Source: Acestrorhynchus altus
Lineage: Eukaryota; Chordata; Actinopteri; Characiformes; Acestrorhynchidae
Length of the DNA stretch: 64,000 nucleotides
Assembly (NCBI GenBank): GCA_034509495.1
Contig: CM067507.1
Span: 18,440,102-18,504,101, forward strand
Reading direction: 5' to 3'
Part shown: piece after piece, positions 21,691 through 33,245 of the stretch
How the letters are laid out: the number at the start of each line of letters is the position of its first letter
Position numbering within the stretch: the stretch's first letter is position 1
The notes under the pieces: generated by a model
Told to the model about the DNA's origin: nothing
What the model saw: the letters and a program-made list of their open reading frames with translations, nothing else
Database searches by the model: none
Program-made: the position numbers and the translations under genes

Positions 21691-23300
21691 ACCACGTTCC
21701 AAACCGGGGGGTGTATACACGTGGTGGTGATTATAGTAGAAAAGGAAAATGGGTGCTTTCGGAACAAGGTGTTCAAAAGCACATGCACAGGTTAGTCTGA
21801 GGTGATAATCTATATAATCCTGGCCATGTGGTGAAGATTTGATGCAACTTGCATTGTAACTCAGAACTTTCTTGGGCCGTATGTGTGAATGCAAATGTTC
21901 CGATCAACTGTACATTACCCAGACAAAGGGTAGGCCGTGCCCGAGGGAGCCCATGTGTGAATAAAGCTGGAAATGTGGCTCATTCCATAGATTTTAGAAG
22001 GAGGCTGATCTCTTGAAATATGAATAGGAGAGAAGAGCCCAAAAGTCCAACACCTCTTACCTTTAGACTTAGGTTTTTGATCTCTCCCTATCCAAAGCCC
22101 GATCTTGTGTGGCAGGAAATAACTGCCTGGCAACATTTCCTCTAGTGTGAACACGTCTGACGTGGGAAATGTCTGGCAGCATGCTTCATGTGTGAACTCT
22201 GGTACCCATGTGTATTATTTCAGGGCTTTTAGAACTGTGTAGACTGATACTGTCCGATGCTGTTACACCTCTCTGGATTAATAATTAGAAAATAAGGTGT
22301 AATTCCTCTAACAGGCAACTTGGAAAACCAGCATGTGTCCCAGCTCAGAGTGGCTGGCACTGAATAGTCCATTCAGGTGAAATCCCAAAGGAAAGACATT
22401 ACTCCCCCCCCATGTCCACTGTGACAAACAGCCAGTTCACAAACACAGGGCCATCACCTAATCATGCACCATGCTCACGACCTTATTTTTCACGAAGCCC
22501 ACTTGAAATGCCAAGGTGCAGCTTGCTGTGTATTGAGGTGCTTGTGTGTACGTGTATGTCCATCAGGTTAAAGGGCGAAAGGGTGCTACAAGCCACTACT
22601 TCAGTCTGATCGATGGCTTTATCCGGTTTGCCATACTTGGCGCAGGGATAACTTGTTGCCATGGTTATTTCTGTGTGGAAAGCAAAGGGATTAACCTCTT
22701 GGGAAAGAGATGGCTCTTACTTGCTCAGCAGAGAGGCAATCAAAGAAAAAAAAAAGAACAGAGAGATGGGGGGAGGTTGGGTGGGGGGTCTTGATGTCCT
22801 GTCCATCCTTGCACAATTCCCCTCTCATTTGATCCCTTTGAGTGCTTGCTTGGTTTGGAACGATGTGGCACTAGGTTGCGTAAGACTGACTGAGTTTTTA
22901 AGAGTAAGATCAGTGTATATCACTCATAAATGTATCTGCATGATTGTCACACCTATGATTAGGACGGGCACACTCTTCAAAACACACAGACCATTCAGTG
23001 ATTGGTTAATAGGGCTGTTACAGTACGGTATGGCTCACTACACATACTCATACAGGGATTATATGGTATGCTGTAAATCAATGCAGCAGACAAAGCCTGT
23101 AGAAGCTAATACACAAGTTCTACCTGGAAACCTTAAGTAAAATTGAGATCTGCACGGGACTGTGGGAAGTGTAGTGGATTTATGTGTGCAGGGCCTTATG
23201 AAATCAGTTATATAAATTCTGATTTATATCTTGTAATATTCTATGTTTTCCAGATTTCCTTTTATTACACATTCTTTAAAAAGAAAATCTCTTTAAGGAA
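21691..23300. other. No gene recognised
   Basis: Unique-looking. The 159-codon frame at 22661-23140 (plus) has no motif, and overlapping frames are also open. A C-run lies at 22404-22411 and an A-run at 22746-22755. Confidence 0.5.
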
Positions 23301-23308
23301 TTATGTTT
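23301..23308. repeat. Putative 8-bp target duplication, left
   Basis: TTATGTTT, with TTATGCAT at 23528-23535 (6 of 8 equal). Confidence 0.45.
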
Positions 23309-23527
23309 CAGGGCTGCACAATATTGGAAGAAAGCTAAATGTATATATTTATATAGATAATCTTATATGTATATATTTATACACACACACACACACACAC
23401 ACAGACACACACACACACACACACACACATAAATATATATGTGCATTATGGGACATTCCTGTGACATGACTATTGCATACACACACATTGCGATGATGAT
23501 GCCGAAACAATATATTGTGCAGCCCTG
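23309..23527. mobile_element. hAT-like MITE with internal (CA)n, 219 bp
   Basis: The left end CAGGGCTGCACAATATTGGA and the reverse complement of the right end (CAGGGCTGCACAATATATTG) agree over at least the first 16 bases. Ends of the CAGGGCTGCAC type are known in fish hAT-like elements. The middle is AT-rich and is occupied by a (CA)n tract (23381-23429). There is no transposase. Confidence 0.75.
23381..23429 (+). repeat. (CA)n microsatellite inside a MITE
   Basis: CA units with one CAGA interruption, flanked by ATATATTTAT on both sides. Confidence 0.95.
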
Positions 23528-23535
23528 TTATGCAT

Positions 23536-23960
23536 TGATAAAAATGCAGAATTTTGGAAAATGCATAATAGAGCACAGCTCACATATGTTTGTTTTTTTT
23601 GTCCTTTCTTCACTGATTTTCTCTCACTGTTCTGACTCCAGTAAAACCGACTCAAAGTAAAGAAGTGTTTTAGCACATTCTGGACATTTTCTATTCTATT
23701 TAAGCTCATCTGGGGTATGTGTGCCAAAACATTTACATTTTACTGTTTAAAACACTGCAGGCTGTACAGACTACCAGAGGGGAGACGATAGCACAGGAAG
23801 AGGAATAGTCTGTAACTTGCATGAGAGTCCCGTTGAACCAAACCCTTAAAAAACAGTGACTTCTGTTACTGATACACCTCTAATACTTTTCATTTACTGC
23901 CCTCTGTGACATACAGGTCAATACTGTGATCATGATTAGCAAGCAATAGTGCAGTCCTAA

Positions 23961-23963
<3 letters not shown>
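23536..23963. other. No feature recognised
   Basis: Unique-looking. No coding or repeat family was recognised. Confidence 0.5.
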
Positions 23964-24012
<49 letters not shown>

Positions 24013-24021
24013 TGTGTGTGT
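23964..24021 (+). repeat. (TG)n microsatellite
   Basis: About 29 units with one TC interruption. Confidence 0.97.
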
Positions 24022-24493
24022 TATTAATGGATAGACTGGTGTACTGCAAGAGCTTGACCTACTTTGTACATCACAAGTGTCATCATAGAGATTTTTGAGT
24101 TTTATGTAAATCACAGTCATTTCATGAGTGCCTGCAAAAGAGCAACAGTCCTGCCAAGCCCTGGTTTTCAGCCCTGATAAAATAGGTCTAAATTTCTCCC
24201 TATCATTTTTCTGCTTTTCGGAGCGGGCCTATCAAAAGGAGCCAGGGGAGACGCAAACCACTCAATCTGAGTAAGCACGAAGACTAAATTAGAGTGAATC
24301 GTCTTGTTTCCTTTTCTCTTACTCTGCCTTGATGGACATTATGTATATGCCGGAGTGGAAACTCAAATCCGTAATGTTCAATTTACCATAGTCTCTTTTA
24401 TACCCTTTCAATAGTGAGGCCTGTGTTTGTTAGATACAAAGCTTCAGTTAGTTTGTGTGTGTAGATAGAGAGATACACATATTGGCTGGCAGG

Positions 24494-24495
<2 letters not shown>
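24022..24495. other. No feature recognised
   Basis: Nothing supportable. Confidence 0.5.

Positions 24496-24569
<74 letters not shown>
24496..24569 (+). repeat. (CT)n joined to (CG)n
   Basis: About 30 CT units (24496-24556) switch without a break to about six CG units (24557-24569). Triplex-prone and Z-prone sequence are side by side. Confidence 0.97.
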
Positions 24570-25149
24570 TCAGCAGGACTGGTATCAGCTTGGCAGCACA
24601 AGGTTATTTAGAAGTTGTTTGGAAAGGGTGAAAGTTGGGCGAGTCAGCGAAAAGCTCACAGCACCGCGGCTAAATGGGCTCAGATCACCACAGAGCCCAA
24701 TAAATTCAGCCTCATTACCATCCCACCCAGCCCCCCGACCAAGGACAACACATGCAAATCCAATCCCCCTCACCACACTCACACAGGCCAATAAAAAAGC
24801 ACCCACGCTAAACAACATCGTACGTGCAAACACACTTTTATGAGTCAGCAAGTGTGCAATCTGGTGTGTAGGGCTAGGCTACACGATTCTAATCAAGATC
24901 TAGAACAATACCTCAAACCTCTGCACACACCTGGTCCTGCTGTACAAACTCAAAGCGTGTTCTGATGTTACTGTAACCGTCAAGACACTCAGTTCTCAGG
25001 GGAGCCATGGTGAACAAAATCACAACAAATGGTGACATTTGCCTGGAATAAGCACGGTGGCAGTACAACACAACTTGGTGTTGTAGCACTCCTTGCAGCG
25101 GCACTCATGATGCAGCTCGTGCTTGTGCTGCGTCATGAAATGTGCTGTG
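24570..25149. other. No gene recognised
   Basis: 24600-24830 has overlapping open frames on both strands and no motif. Confidence 0.45.
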
Positions 25150-25472
25150 AAATTCAAATTCGATTTTGGAGCATTGCTGTGAGGAATTGACCGCATTCAG
25201 ACAAAGAGTGTTAGTGAGGTCAGGATGTTGGATGTTCAACACTCTACCTTGTCCCCAACTCATCCTCAAATGGAGCACCATCAGAGAACACAGTTCCACC
25301 ATTCCTCAGCTCACTGCTCCGGCCTCTATACTCCTTTAGAATATGCATGGCTTTAGGTACGGTGCTGCAGTCATAATCTAATGGCAGTACTTCTCTACAG
25401 GGACCACATTAAGTAGCTGAAGGCGTTCATTAGGAAGCACATTCATGTCCACAAACATCTGGACTTACAGCG
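25150..25472 (-). mobile_element. Tc1-D deletion derivative, copy 2
   Basis: On the minus strand from 25472, the order is GTCCAGATGTTTGTGGACAT, GTCCCTGTAGAGAAGTACTG, GTGTTCTCTGATGGTGCTCC, the junction GAGGATGAGTTGGGGAC, CATCCAACATCCTGACCTCA and TCCTCACAGCAATGCTCC. The order and the junction match the other derivatives. The 3' terminal end is not clear. Confidence 0.82.
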
Positions 25473-25956
25473 TACTAATCTGATACTGCATGTCGCACTG
25501 ATGAAGCTCCACATTGGAGCTGCCACTGCTCTCTGAATTTCTAACAACCGACTGACACCTTTTGTTTTCAAGCAAAACTTACGAACATATATATTCATTT
25601 AATATTAACAATGTTACAATCAGAGGATTTCTGCAACACTGTACAACACATACAAATGTGACAATATTACTGGCTAAAAACGGGACTAACTGAACTGACG
25701 GCTGAGGAGGCCCCGAGGGTCACTCCTCTGTTGAACCTACATTACTGTTCATTCTGTTTACAGTCTAACAAATATCGAAGAGTCGAACCCAGTAATAAAA
25801 TGTAATCACTAAAGAGATTTTCTAATAAAACTACATGGAACAAACTGACGTGACATTTTTAATCAAAAATAAAAGTCCTTCCTACACACATATGCATGAT
25901 ACATGAATGATAAATGTGCCCGTTCTCACCTCATCCTTCAAAAATTAATTACTGCT
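25473..25956. other. No feature recognised
   Basis: AT-rich unique-looking DNA. Confidence 0.5.
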
Positions 25957-25984
25957 CACACACACACACGCGCGCACACACGCA
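25957..25984 (+). repeat. (CA)n(CG)n microsatellite, short
   Basis: CACACACACACGCGCGCACA-type alternating tract. Confidence 0.93.
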
Positions 25985-26368
25985 AAGTGCTCTGATCTGA
26001 CGTGATGGTAGAGGTCAGCGCTCCTTCAGCTGGTGTTGTGTGGGTGGGTGGTGAGGTTGTCAGGTCAGAGTAGAAGCGTGAGGGCTCATCTGCTCCAGCC
26101 TTATTCCAGCCATATTCGTTCTAATCAGTGATAGACAGCCGAGGCCCGGCCATTAACACACATTTATTCTAATGGATGCAGAAGAGCGGTTAGCTGGCAT
26201 GCTAATGGGCAGAGTGTGTGACAGCGCGGTGCGCCAATGGGCCAGCAGGGACGAGTGTGTGTGTCAACCCTGTCTCACTATCAAGGCCGCCATCACAAGT
26301 CATAAATGTTAATGCATTCTCCCCTAGATTGACACACACCAGTGCCCTTGTGCAAGCATGGACACATG
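25985..26368. other. No gene recognised
   Basis: GC-richer unique-looking stretch. The plus-strand frame 26218-26637 runs into the CA repeat and is not supported. Confidence 0.45.
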
Positions 26369-26464
26369 CGCACGCACACACACACATGCACACAGACACA
26401 GACGAACACACGCACACACACACAAACACACACACACACACACTCACACACACACACACACACA
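26369..26464 (+). repeat. (CA)n microsatellite, imperfect
   Basis: CA units with GCGCACG, ATG, AGAC and AAAC interruptions. Confidence 0.96.
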
Positions 26465-27085
26465 GAGCAATTGAGATCTGTTTCATGGCAGGAAGATGGG
26501 GTCAGAAAGACAGGAGGGTGAAAGGAAGGTATGGAGGGGCGAGAGAGGTAGAGAAGGAGAAGGAGAGAGAGAGAGAGATGAGAGAGAGAGATGAGAACGA
26601 AAGGTTACAGCTGTTGATTTGTGCTGTGATGTGCTGAAGGTCTCTCTCTCTCTTTCTCTCTCTCAAACTTTGATCAATGGCTTTTGCTTCCGCCTGTAAA
26701 TCTCCTCCACACCATGCAATCAGGGGAGCAGGCTAGGTGCAATCACGCTATCCTGCAAAATACCATCCACTCACCCACTGCATGTGCTAGCAATCACCTG
26801 CACCAGAAAGCACTCAAACCCCATCATATACATCCACTTTCAGCTGACCGGTCTTTCCCAGGGCATCTTTTTAAAGGCTAAACACAAGCAGTGCTGGTGT
26901 TCTATCAGAGGAAAGAAAGCCTGTTATTACTGGAAACGTTACGAAGCTTCGTCTATTGAAGTTCTTCCTTTCATCTTCATTACACCCCGTACTGCTGCAT
27001 TCTGTCTTGATTGGCCAAAAGGGTACGTTATTTGAGGGCCTGAGAAATTAAGACTTCTTTCATCGCTTACTCTTTTACCCACATA
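26465..27085. other. No gene recognised; GA- and CT-rich patches
   Basis: GA-rich at 26550-26595 and CT-rich at 26641-26664. The rest is unique-looking. Confidence 0.5.
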
Positions 27086-27115
27086 CCCCCCCCCCCCCCA
27101 CACACACACACACAC
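27086..27115 (+). repeat. C14 tract followed by (AC)n
   Basis: Fourteen C (27086-27099), then about eight AC units. Confidence 0.95.
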
Positions 27116-27220
27116 TCACCCTCATAAGCTGCATACACCCATAATGCTTCAACTAACTCCTGACATAGTGCTCTGATATTTCTCAGCAATTGTGACCCTG
27201 ATAGAGTCTTTTTTCCAATG

Positions 27221-27237
27221 TACACACACACATGCAT

Positions 27238-27303
<66 letters not shown>
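27221..27303 (+). repeat. (CA)n microsatellite, long
   Basis: About 32 pure CA units (27239-27303), preceded by a CA tract broken by ATGCATG. Confidence 0.97.
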
Positions 27304-27306
<3 letters not shown>

Positions 27307-27425
27307 TCTGAGGCTTATCTGTCATGACCTCGGATTTAGAGGCAATAGAAAATGATAAAGGATATGAAGGACATGCTGAGAGGCAGTGAAGGATCACACT
27401 ACTGCTATTGAACCGTGTACTTCTA

Positions 27426-27467
27426 ACACACACACACACATACACACACATACATATACACACACAT
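27426..27467 (+). repeat. (CA)n(TA)n microsatellite
   Basis: CA units with TACATATA interruptions. Confidence 0.93.
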
Positions 27468-27909
27468 CAATCAAAAAGACAGTTCAGGATGAAAAAAAAA
27501 GATAAACAGATAAATGAAGCCTTTTGCACAGCCTGAAAAGAAGAAGAGTAATATTATCTAATCTAGATAATCTTATCAAATCGGGATCGTCTCCCATTCC
27601 GGGATATTTCCTGTAACTCTTGACTTCAGTGACATAAGGTATGGGAGGTGTGTAAGGCGAGAGACATGTCTATTACCAGTTCAAGTGAATCAATAAAGAT
27701 CAGTGTCAAAACACAGAAAATCCCATTTAAACCTAGTTGTGGTAAGCGTTTAAGTATTAGGAGTTTGGCTATATAAAAGAGGCCCAATGCAATAAATTGC
27801 AGGTGTAAACGCAGCCAAGACACATTTGATTTAAATCTAATCACTTAAACCACTTAGGAAGGTGGTTTTAGATGCATTTACAAAGCTGTTACAGTGACAG
27901 TGCCTGACT
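27468..27909. other. No feature recognised
   Basis: Contains CTAATCTAGATAATCTTATC near 27558. No coding signal. Confidence 0.5.
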
Positions 27910-28195
27910 ACACTGTTCTGATTGCTGGGGGCAGCTGTAGTCTAAAGGTTACAGAAGTGAGCTTGAGACCAGACTATGGCCAAATCGATCCTCTGGACCA
28001 AAGGCACCTCTTTCTCCTAGTGCAAAATTCCCAGCTGAGGTGCCCTTGAGTAAAGTAGCTAAACCCCAAATGGTCCCTGGGCACAGAGGTGGCTGTATTC
28101 TCCCTGGCCTTATTCACCAGCAAGAGAGCCTGTTCCTGACCACAGATGGTTTAAATGTGAATGTTGAGTCTGTCGTATTGCTGTGCAGCGGCTAT
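27910..28195 (+). mobile_element. tRNA-derived SINE S4
   Basis: The order is an A-box-like region (CTGTAGTCTAAAGGTTACAG), GCTTGAGACCAGACTATGGC and a B-box-like CAAATCGATCC. The conserved SINE body block GCTGAGGTGCCCTTGAGTAA, CTAAACCCCAAATGGTCCCT and GATGGTTTAAATG follow. I recognise the body as a common teleost SINE. The tail is eroded. Confidence 0.75.
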
Positions 28196-28309
28196 AAACG
28201 GTGATTGGAATTCTTATGAGGACCAGAGTGCCTCTTGGATTGCTGCTCCCCAGATTCATCATAAGGTTTAATACAGCCTACTACGTAGGCCGCTTTCATC
28301 AAGCTTTCA

Positions 28310-29094
28310 TTATCACATTTCAATACGTTGTGTCGAAGCGCTTCCCTTTTGGCACATTTTGTTATGTTACAGCTTTATTCTAAAATGAATTCAATGATTT
28401 TTTTCCCCTCAAAACTCTACACTTAATACCCCACGATCACAACGTGAGAAAGGTTTGTTTGTACTTTTTGCAAATTTATTAATAAAAACACCAAAATCTA
28501 ATATGTACATAAGTGTTCACAGTCTTTGCAGTGACACTCAAATTTGAGCTCAGGTGCATCTTGTTTCCACTGATCATCCTTCAGATGTTTCTACAGCTCG
28601 ATTGGACACACATCCCTGTAGAGATTGACACACCTGTTAATATAAGGTCCCATAGTAGACAGTGTATCTCAGAGCACAAACCAAGCCATGAAGTCTAAGG
28701 AACTGTCTGTAGACCTCAGAGACAGGATTGTATCGAGACATAGATCTGGGGAAGGGTATAGAAAAACATCTGCTGCATTGAAGATCCCAGGGGCCTCCAT
28801 CATCCATCAATGGAAAGTTTGGAACCAGCAGGACTCCTCATAGAGCCGAGGATCATAGCAGGTAAGCCTTAGTCAGGGAAGTGACCAACAACCCAATGGT
28901 CACTGTGACAGAGCTCCAACACTGCTCTGTGGAGAGAGGAGAACCTTCCAGAAAGACAACCCTTCCTGCATCACTTAACCAATCAGGCCTGTAAGGTAGA
29001 GTGTCCAGACAGAAGCCACTCCTCAGGAAAAGCCTGTCTGGACTGAATGCCGAGCATTCCCATTCCTACAGTGAAGCATGGTGGTGGCTTCAAT
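28310..29094 (+). mobile_element. Tc1-E relic, copy 1 (5' half with transposase N-terminus)
   Basis: A terminal-repeat region (about 28330-28450, with GCACATTTTGTTATGTTACA) is followed by TTGCAAATTTATTAATAAAA. A start codon lies at 28688, with KSKELSVDLRDRIVSRHRSG and SAALKIPGASII, the first helix-turn-helix of a Tc1-like transposase. Stops begin near 28840. Traces of the second DNA-binding segment (TCTGTGGAGAGAGGAGAACC and AAGCCACTCCTCAGGAAAAG) follow, and the similarity ends just after GTGAAGCATGGTGGTGGC (29070-29087). The catalytic C-terminus and the 3' terminal repeat are missing. Confidence 0.88.
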
Positions 29095-29989
29095 CTATAC
29101 GATTTTCTTTTTAACGCAACTGAAATTAAGAAGCAAAGAAGGTAATTGGCTGGAAATGAGCTTATTAGCATATTAAGGGTACACCACAATCAGACTGATT
29201 TAATGCTCAGAGTGAATGTATGAGGAGAAATCGAATCAGGTTACATCCAGATAGAATTCTTGTGACTGTGTGTGTAAACAGTGTCCAAAAGATTAAATAC
29301 AAACCTAAAAAAAATAACAGTGACATAGTTTCCTGCTTAAGGCAGAAACATCATTCTACAAACTAAAAATTCAGACATGTTCAGTTTCTATTCCAATAAC
29401 GCCCATCTTCTGCACGGGACAGCTCTTGCTTTTGGTGAATTATAGAACTGATGTAATGTTGACCAAAGGGGAAGAATGATACAGTGTTCCTCAGCATCCC
29501 GTCCACTATAAACACACTCCTATCAGTTCCTGCGTAGTTGCGCAGCAGGCGGTCATCCAGACTCGTGGTGAGGTCATGTATGGTTTAAAGCCAGAAGAGT
29601 TACCCAAGCCCCCGCTGGAAGGCCCATGGCAGACGTTAGCTGGGAGGGAACTAATGCTAAGCCAGTATTAGAATGAGCTCATGTGAGTTCAGATGCCAGA
29701 AGACCACCACAGCCCCTGCAGTCACGTCTACACTCTCTGGCATGTGAACAAAGCTACAGAAATTAAATCGCTTTGACTACGTACTGCAGGGTTGGCTGAA
29801 GTCAGTTCACCAAGGCCTCATACGATATTTTGGTTTTCATTTCGATTACCTGATTCAAACATTCTTGCATCATCTACTTCATGAACAAAGAGCCAAAAGG
29901 AGTAAGGACTGAAATCTCGTCATGTTATTTTAAGTAACCAGTTCTGTGATAGCAGGAACAATGTGAAACCATCTGATATTAGAAATAGT
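29095..29989. other. No gene recognised
   Basis: Unique-looking DNA, GC-richer at 29530-29740. No coding signal. Confidence 0.5.
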
Positions 29990-30180
29990 TTAATCAATCA
30001 AATTTATTTGTATAGTGCTTTTTACAAGGAGCTCCCAGAAATCTGGGTCCAAGCCTCAAACAAGCAGCCAGCGGCAAGTGGCAAGGAAAAGCTCCCTCAG
30101 GCTAGGATGAAGAAACCTTGACAGGAACCAGGGCTCAAGAGAGGAACCCATCCTCCTCCTTATCACCAACACCTGGATGA
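29990..30180 (+). mobile_element. Interspersed repeat S3, copy 1
   Basis: Diagnostic blocks in order are AATTTATTTGTATAGTGCTT, GTGGCAAGGAAAAGCTCCCT, GAAGAAACCTTGACAGGAAC and GAACCCATCCTCCTCCT. The same order is seen at 33553 and 54327. This is a widespread fish retroposon-like repeat. Class is not settled here. Confidence 0.85.
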
Positions 30181-30224
30181 ATGTGTAAGCTAGGGATGTT
30201 TGGATTCCATTGGATTGGAATCTG

Positions 30225-30650
30225 CTCAAATGTTTCTAATGAAAACGATCAGCCACTTTATGCTGCACACACTGCTGACACAGATGTGCAAATGCACACA
30301 CACAGCTTGCTAATAGAATAGGACAGTCTGGAACAGATACTCATGAACATACTGGCATCAAACCTATATATCAGGCATGGGCTAGAGAAGTATAATATCT
30401 CCCAGCTTTGAGCTGTGGGGCAGTGGGTCTGTTCTCTGGAATGATAGCTCTCTATCCAATACATTTGGGATGAGTTTAGGAGTTGGGGTGGTGATCATAC
30501 AACCTCCTGACCTCACTAATGCTTTTGTTCCAGAAATGCAATCAAATCCTCATAGCAATGCTATAAATTCCAGTACAAAGCTTTCCTTTTTTCATATCTT
30601 GGAAATGAAAATGATTGAGCAATTGAGCCAATACTTCAGTCCACAGTGTG
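30225..30650 (+). mobile_element. Tc1-D deletion derivative, copy 3
   Basis: Blocks in order are GCTGACACAGATGTGCAAAT, AATAGAATAGGACAGTCTGG, CAGGCATGGGCTAGAG, TTCTCTGGAATGATAG, the junction region CATTTGGGATGAG, and CCTGACCTCACTAATGCT. The end is CCAATACTTCAGTCC. The outer left end is eroded. The transposase catalytic region is missing at the junction. Confidence 0.83.
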
Positions 30651-30966
30651 TATTTTAAACCCAATTCAGATTTTTCAGGAGCAGAGCGCCATTAGCAGAT
30701 TTCCAGAGCCTGCTTCAGTGAGCAGCATTCTTAGAAGGTCGCAAAACAGTTTCAAATCTGCAGTGTTAAAGTATTTTACACGGGAATATCTGTGGTTCTT
30801 TGACAATGTTTAAGCTTCATCTCTCCCAGATAAGTGTTTTCTGCGTTTGCTATAAAAACCTAATCAAAGAGAATTCATAACACTGTAAAATAGTTATATA
30901 ACATCATTAACACTAGATAACATTAACAGCATATCAGTCTTAATCAGTGTTTACCACTATACATAA

Positions 30967-30974
30967 ATCACACT
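30967..30974. repeat. Putative 8-bp target duplication, left
   Basis: ATCACACT, paired with ATCACACA at 31886-31893 (7 of 8 equal). Confidence 0.6.
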
Positions 30975-31885
30975 AGATGTCACAGGTACCGATACTTTGG
31001 TGTCAGGTCAATACCAAAATTTGGAATACGCTACGGTTCTTGCTTCCTGTGGTATCTCCCATACCATAAGAGGGCAGCATAATAAGCCTAGACTACACAT
31101 GTTGATGTAAATGGAAAAAGAACAACAACAGCATGTGGAAAAACTGATCCAAAAGTCACGTTTGGAAATATGAACAAGGCAATATGTCGAGCATGAGCAC
31201 GTATTTAAAGCGGCGTCACCTTATTGTACTAGGGAGGCAATCGGAAGTCAGTACAACTTCCCGGCATTTTAGCAGCACTTTGCCAAATGATCTTAGTGGG
31301 CTATGTATATTCCAAAATCTACAGGGATGTTTTCCACCACATACATGAAGCTACATTCCATTGCAGAAAACATGGGGTCCCCAAAATCCCCAAACATATA
31401 CGTGCTAAATCGCCCACAAACCAATGTTAACTCTCCCTACACTGCTCAGTTGCAGTGCGGGAACTATATAGGGCTCAGAACAAATATACCTGTAATAATG
31501 ATGTAAACACAAGACATAGTCATCAATATAATAAAGAACACTAAAACAAAATAATTCAGTGTGGTCTGGTAGCCAAATAATTTAACACTAAACATTGTGC
31601 TGGTTTCATTTAAGACCATGTTCAAAACAAAGCTTGATGCATATTGACTTCCCAAAGTATTAATACATGTAAACCAAAGTTAATTTACTCGTTAAACTTG
31701 CTTTGTTTATGCCGATCCAAAAAACAATCCGATCCATGACTTACAAACGGCAAAACAATCCGTGAAATTTGTGATCCATCCCAGTGTTTATTTTATGATG
31801 TGGTGTTGAAATTGGTATCGAGAATCATAGAATTTTAGTGGTATTGGTTTCAACTACTACATTTCTGGTATCATGACTTCCCTAC
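30975..31885 (+). mobile_element. hAT-like relic with BED-zinc-finger-like piece
   Basis: The left end (AGATGTCACAGGTACCGATA) and the reverse complement of the right end (GTAGGGAAGTCATGATACCA) are similar. Both fit the GGTACCGATAC style of fish hAT elements, and 8-bp duplications flank the element. At about 31172-31220 the plus strand reads GNMSSMSTYLKRRH, resembling the C-terminal half of a BED zinc finger found at the N-terminus of hAT transposases. The rest of the transposase is gone. The 911-bp length shows a large internal deletion compared with autonomous hAT elements of several kb. Confidence 0.7.
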
Positions 31886-31893
31886 ATCACACA
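31886..31893. repeat. Putative 8-bp target duplication, right
   Basis: ATCACACA, paired with 30967-30974. Confidence 0.6.
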
Positions 31894-32051
31894 GGAAGTG
31901 ATTTCACTGAAGCATTTTAACGTTATTACATACTAAGTCTTATTATTCAGTATGTACAGGGACTATTTCTAGGTTATAGTTTTTATAGTGATTTTAAAAA
32001 CAAAGTGATTTTACATTGGTATTAAGAAGCAGATTAGATTGGATCATTATT

Positions 32052-32271
32052 GGTTGATACTAAATATTAAGGTAATTGGTGTGGAACAACAGATAACACC
32101 ACCAGTGAGCCACCACATGATGTGGGTGAGTGGGGTTCAGTTGCCAGTGTGGGAAACTATGCTGTGCTACACCAATAAGAGTCCTTGGGCAAGACTCCTA
32201 ACGCTACTCTGGTCCACCTCTGTAATATGAGTAAAGCCGCTCTGGATAAATGCCATAAATGTAAATGGATT
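32052..32271 (+). mobile_element. tRNA-derived SINE S5
   Basis: The body carries CCAGTGTGGGAAACTATGCT, TGCTACACCAATAAGAGTCC, TTGGGCAAGACTCCTAAC and the 3' tail CTCTGGATAAATGCCATAAA. This tail type is shared by teleost SINEs and L2-like LINEs, which suggests LINE-assisted retrotransposition. The tRNA-like head at the left is degraded. Confidence 0.82.
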
Positions 32272-32824
32272 GACCTGAAGGGAAAAACATGGGTATGGAT
32301 ATCCTTAGAACACATTATAGCAGATTGAATACCATTCAATGCATGCTAATAATGCACAGAACCAGTGTATAGCAGAGTACAACAAGTATAAGTCACTTTC
32401 CACACATATATGCTTTGAGTGCTGGTTGCCAAATATCCTAAGTGCTGTGTGTTCTCTGTATCGGGAACGTTGTTTGTTCATGGGAACTCCAGTAAGTATT
32501 AGTTGAATTAATTGGGTATTCAAGTGAGGCCTCAGAAATAGTCTTCTAAATTTTAAATGAGTTTTTGACTGAGCAAAAGACGTGGGAGCACGAGCGGCTG
32601 ATATTGCAAGTCATGCTGTGTGAAATGGCCAAACATAACCCGAGCAATGCACAAAAATGTTTCAAAGCAACTGAAGATTGCTATTAAAGATGGCAAATTT
32701 GCACAGAGCAAGATGGGGAAGCAAACTGCCAGTGTGGCAAAGCACATCAGAAATATAAAGATAAATCATGAAATCAAGCAAGCTGTCAGGAAGATCCCCT
32801 CTTTTGAAGGCTGGATGCAAACAT
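32272..32824. other. No gene recognised
   Basis: The 80-codon plus frame 32620-32862 is Lys-rich but has no motif I recognise. It runs into the Tc1-A end at 32825. Confidence 0.45.
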
Positions 32825-33245
32825 ACACCGATGAGCCAAAACATTATGATATCACAAAGTGAAGACAAAGTGAATAATCCTGATTATCTTGTAACAACAA
32901 CACACGTCGACATGAAAAAACTAAACAGTCTAGAGAAACGAGCAGGCGTGAAGACCTGAGGCAGTTTGACATGGCCATATCCTTATTGCTGGATGTGTAG
33001 GTTGGAGCTTGCAACAAAGGTCAGAGGAAGGAAAATCCACAAACCAGCAAACTGGCAGAAGAGTGACTGTAGCACAAAATGTTTACTGATAGTTATGAGA
33101 GGACTGTGCATCATTACAGGAGGATGTGCATCAGTGTGCTGTGATGACCCCTCTTCCTCATCAAAAACACCTAAAATGGAGACAACGGAGTCCGAATTGG
33201 ACCTTGTTGGAAAGGAAGGTTGCTCGGTCTGATCAATCTCATGGG
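32825..33245 (+). mobile_element. Tc1-A relic, copy 3 (5' end plus first catalytic Asp)
   Basis: The element starts with the terminal repeat ACACCGATGAGCCAAAACAT. A subterminal AAAGTGAATAATCCTGATTA and an eroded transposase start (GCAGTTTGACATGGCC) follow. The segment SPNWTLLERKVARSDQS corresponds to the first catalytic Asp block; the Asp codon is 33231-33233. Most of the coding region is deleted or shifted in frame, and nothing beyond 33245 is recognised. Orientation is opposite to copies 1 and 2. Confidence 0.75.

Noticed and set aside
22661..23140. 159-codon plus-strand frame
   Set aside because: No motif, overlaps other open frames, and starts with a Lys-rich run from an A-tract.
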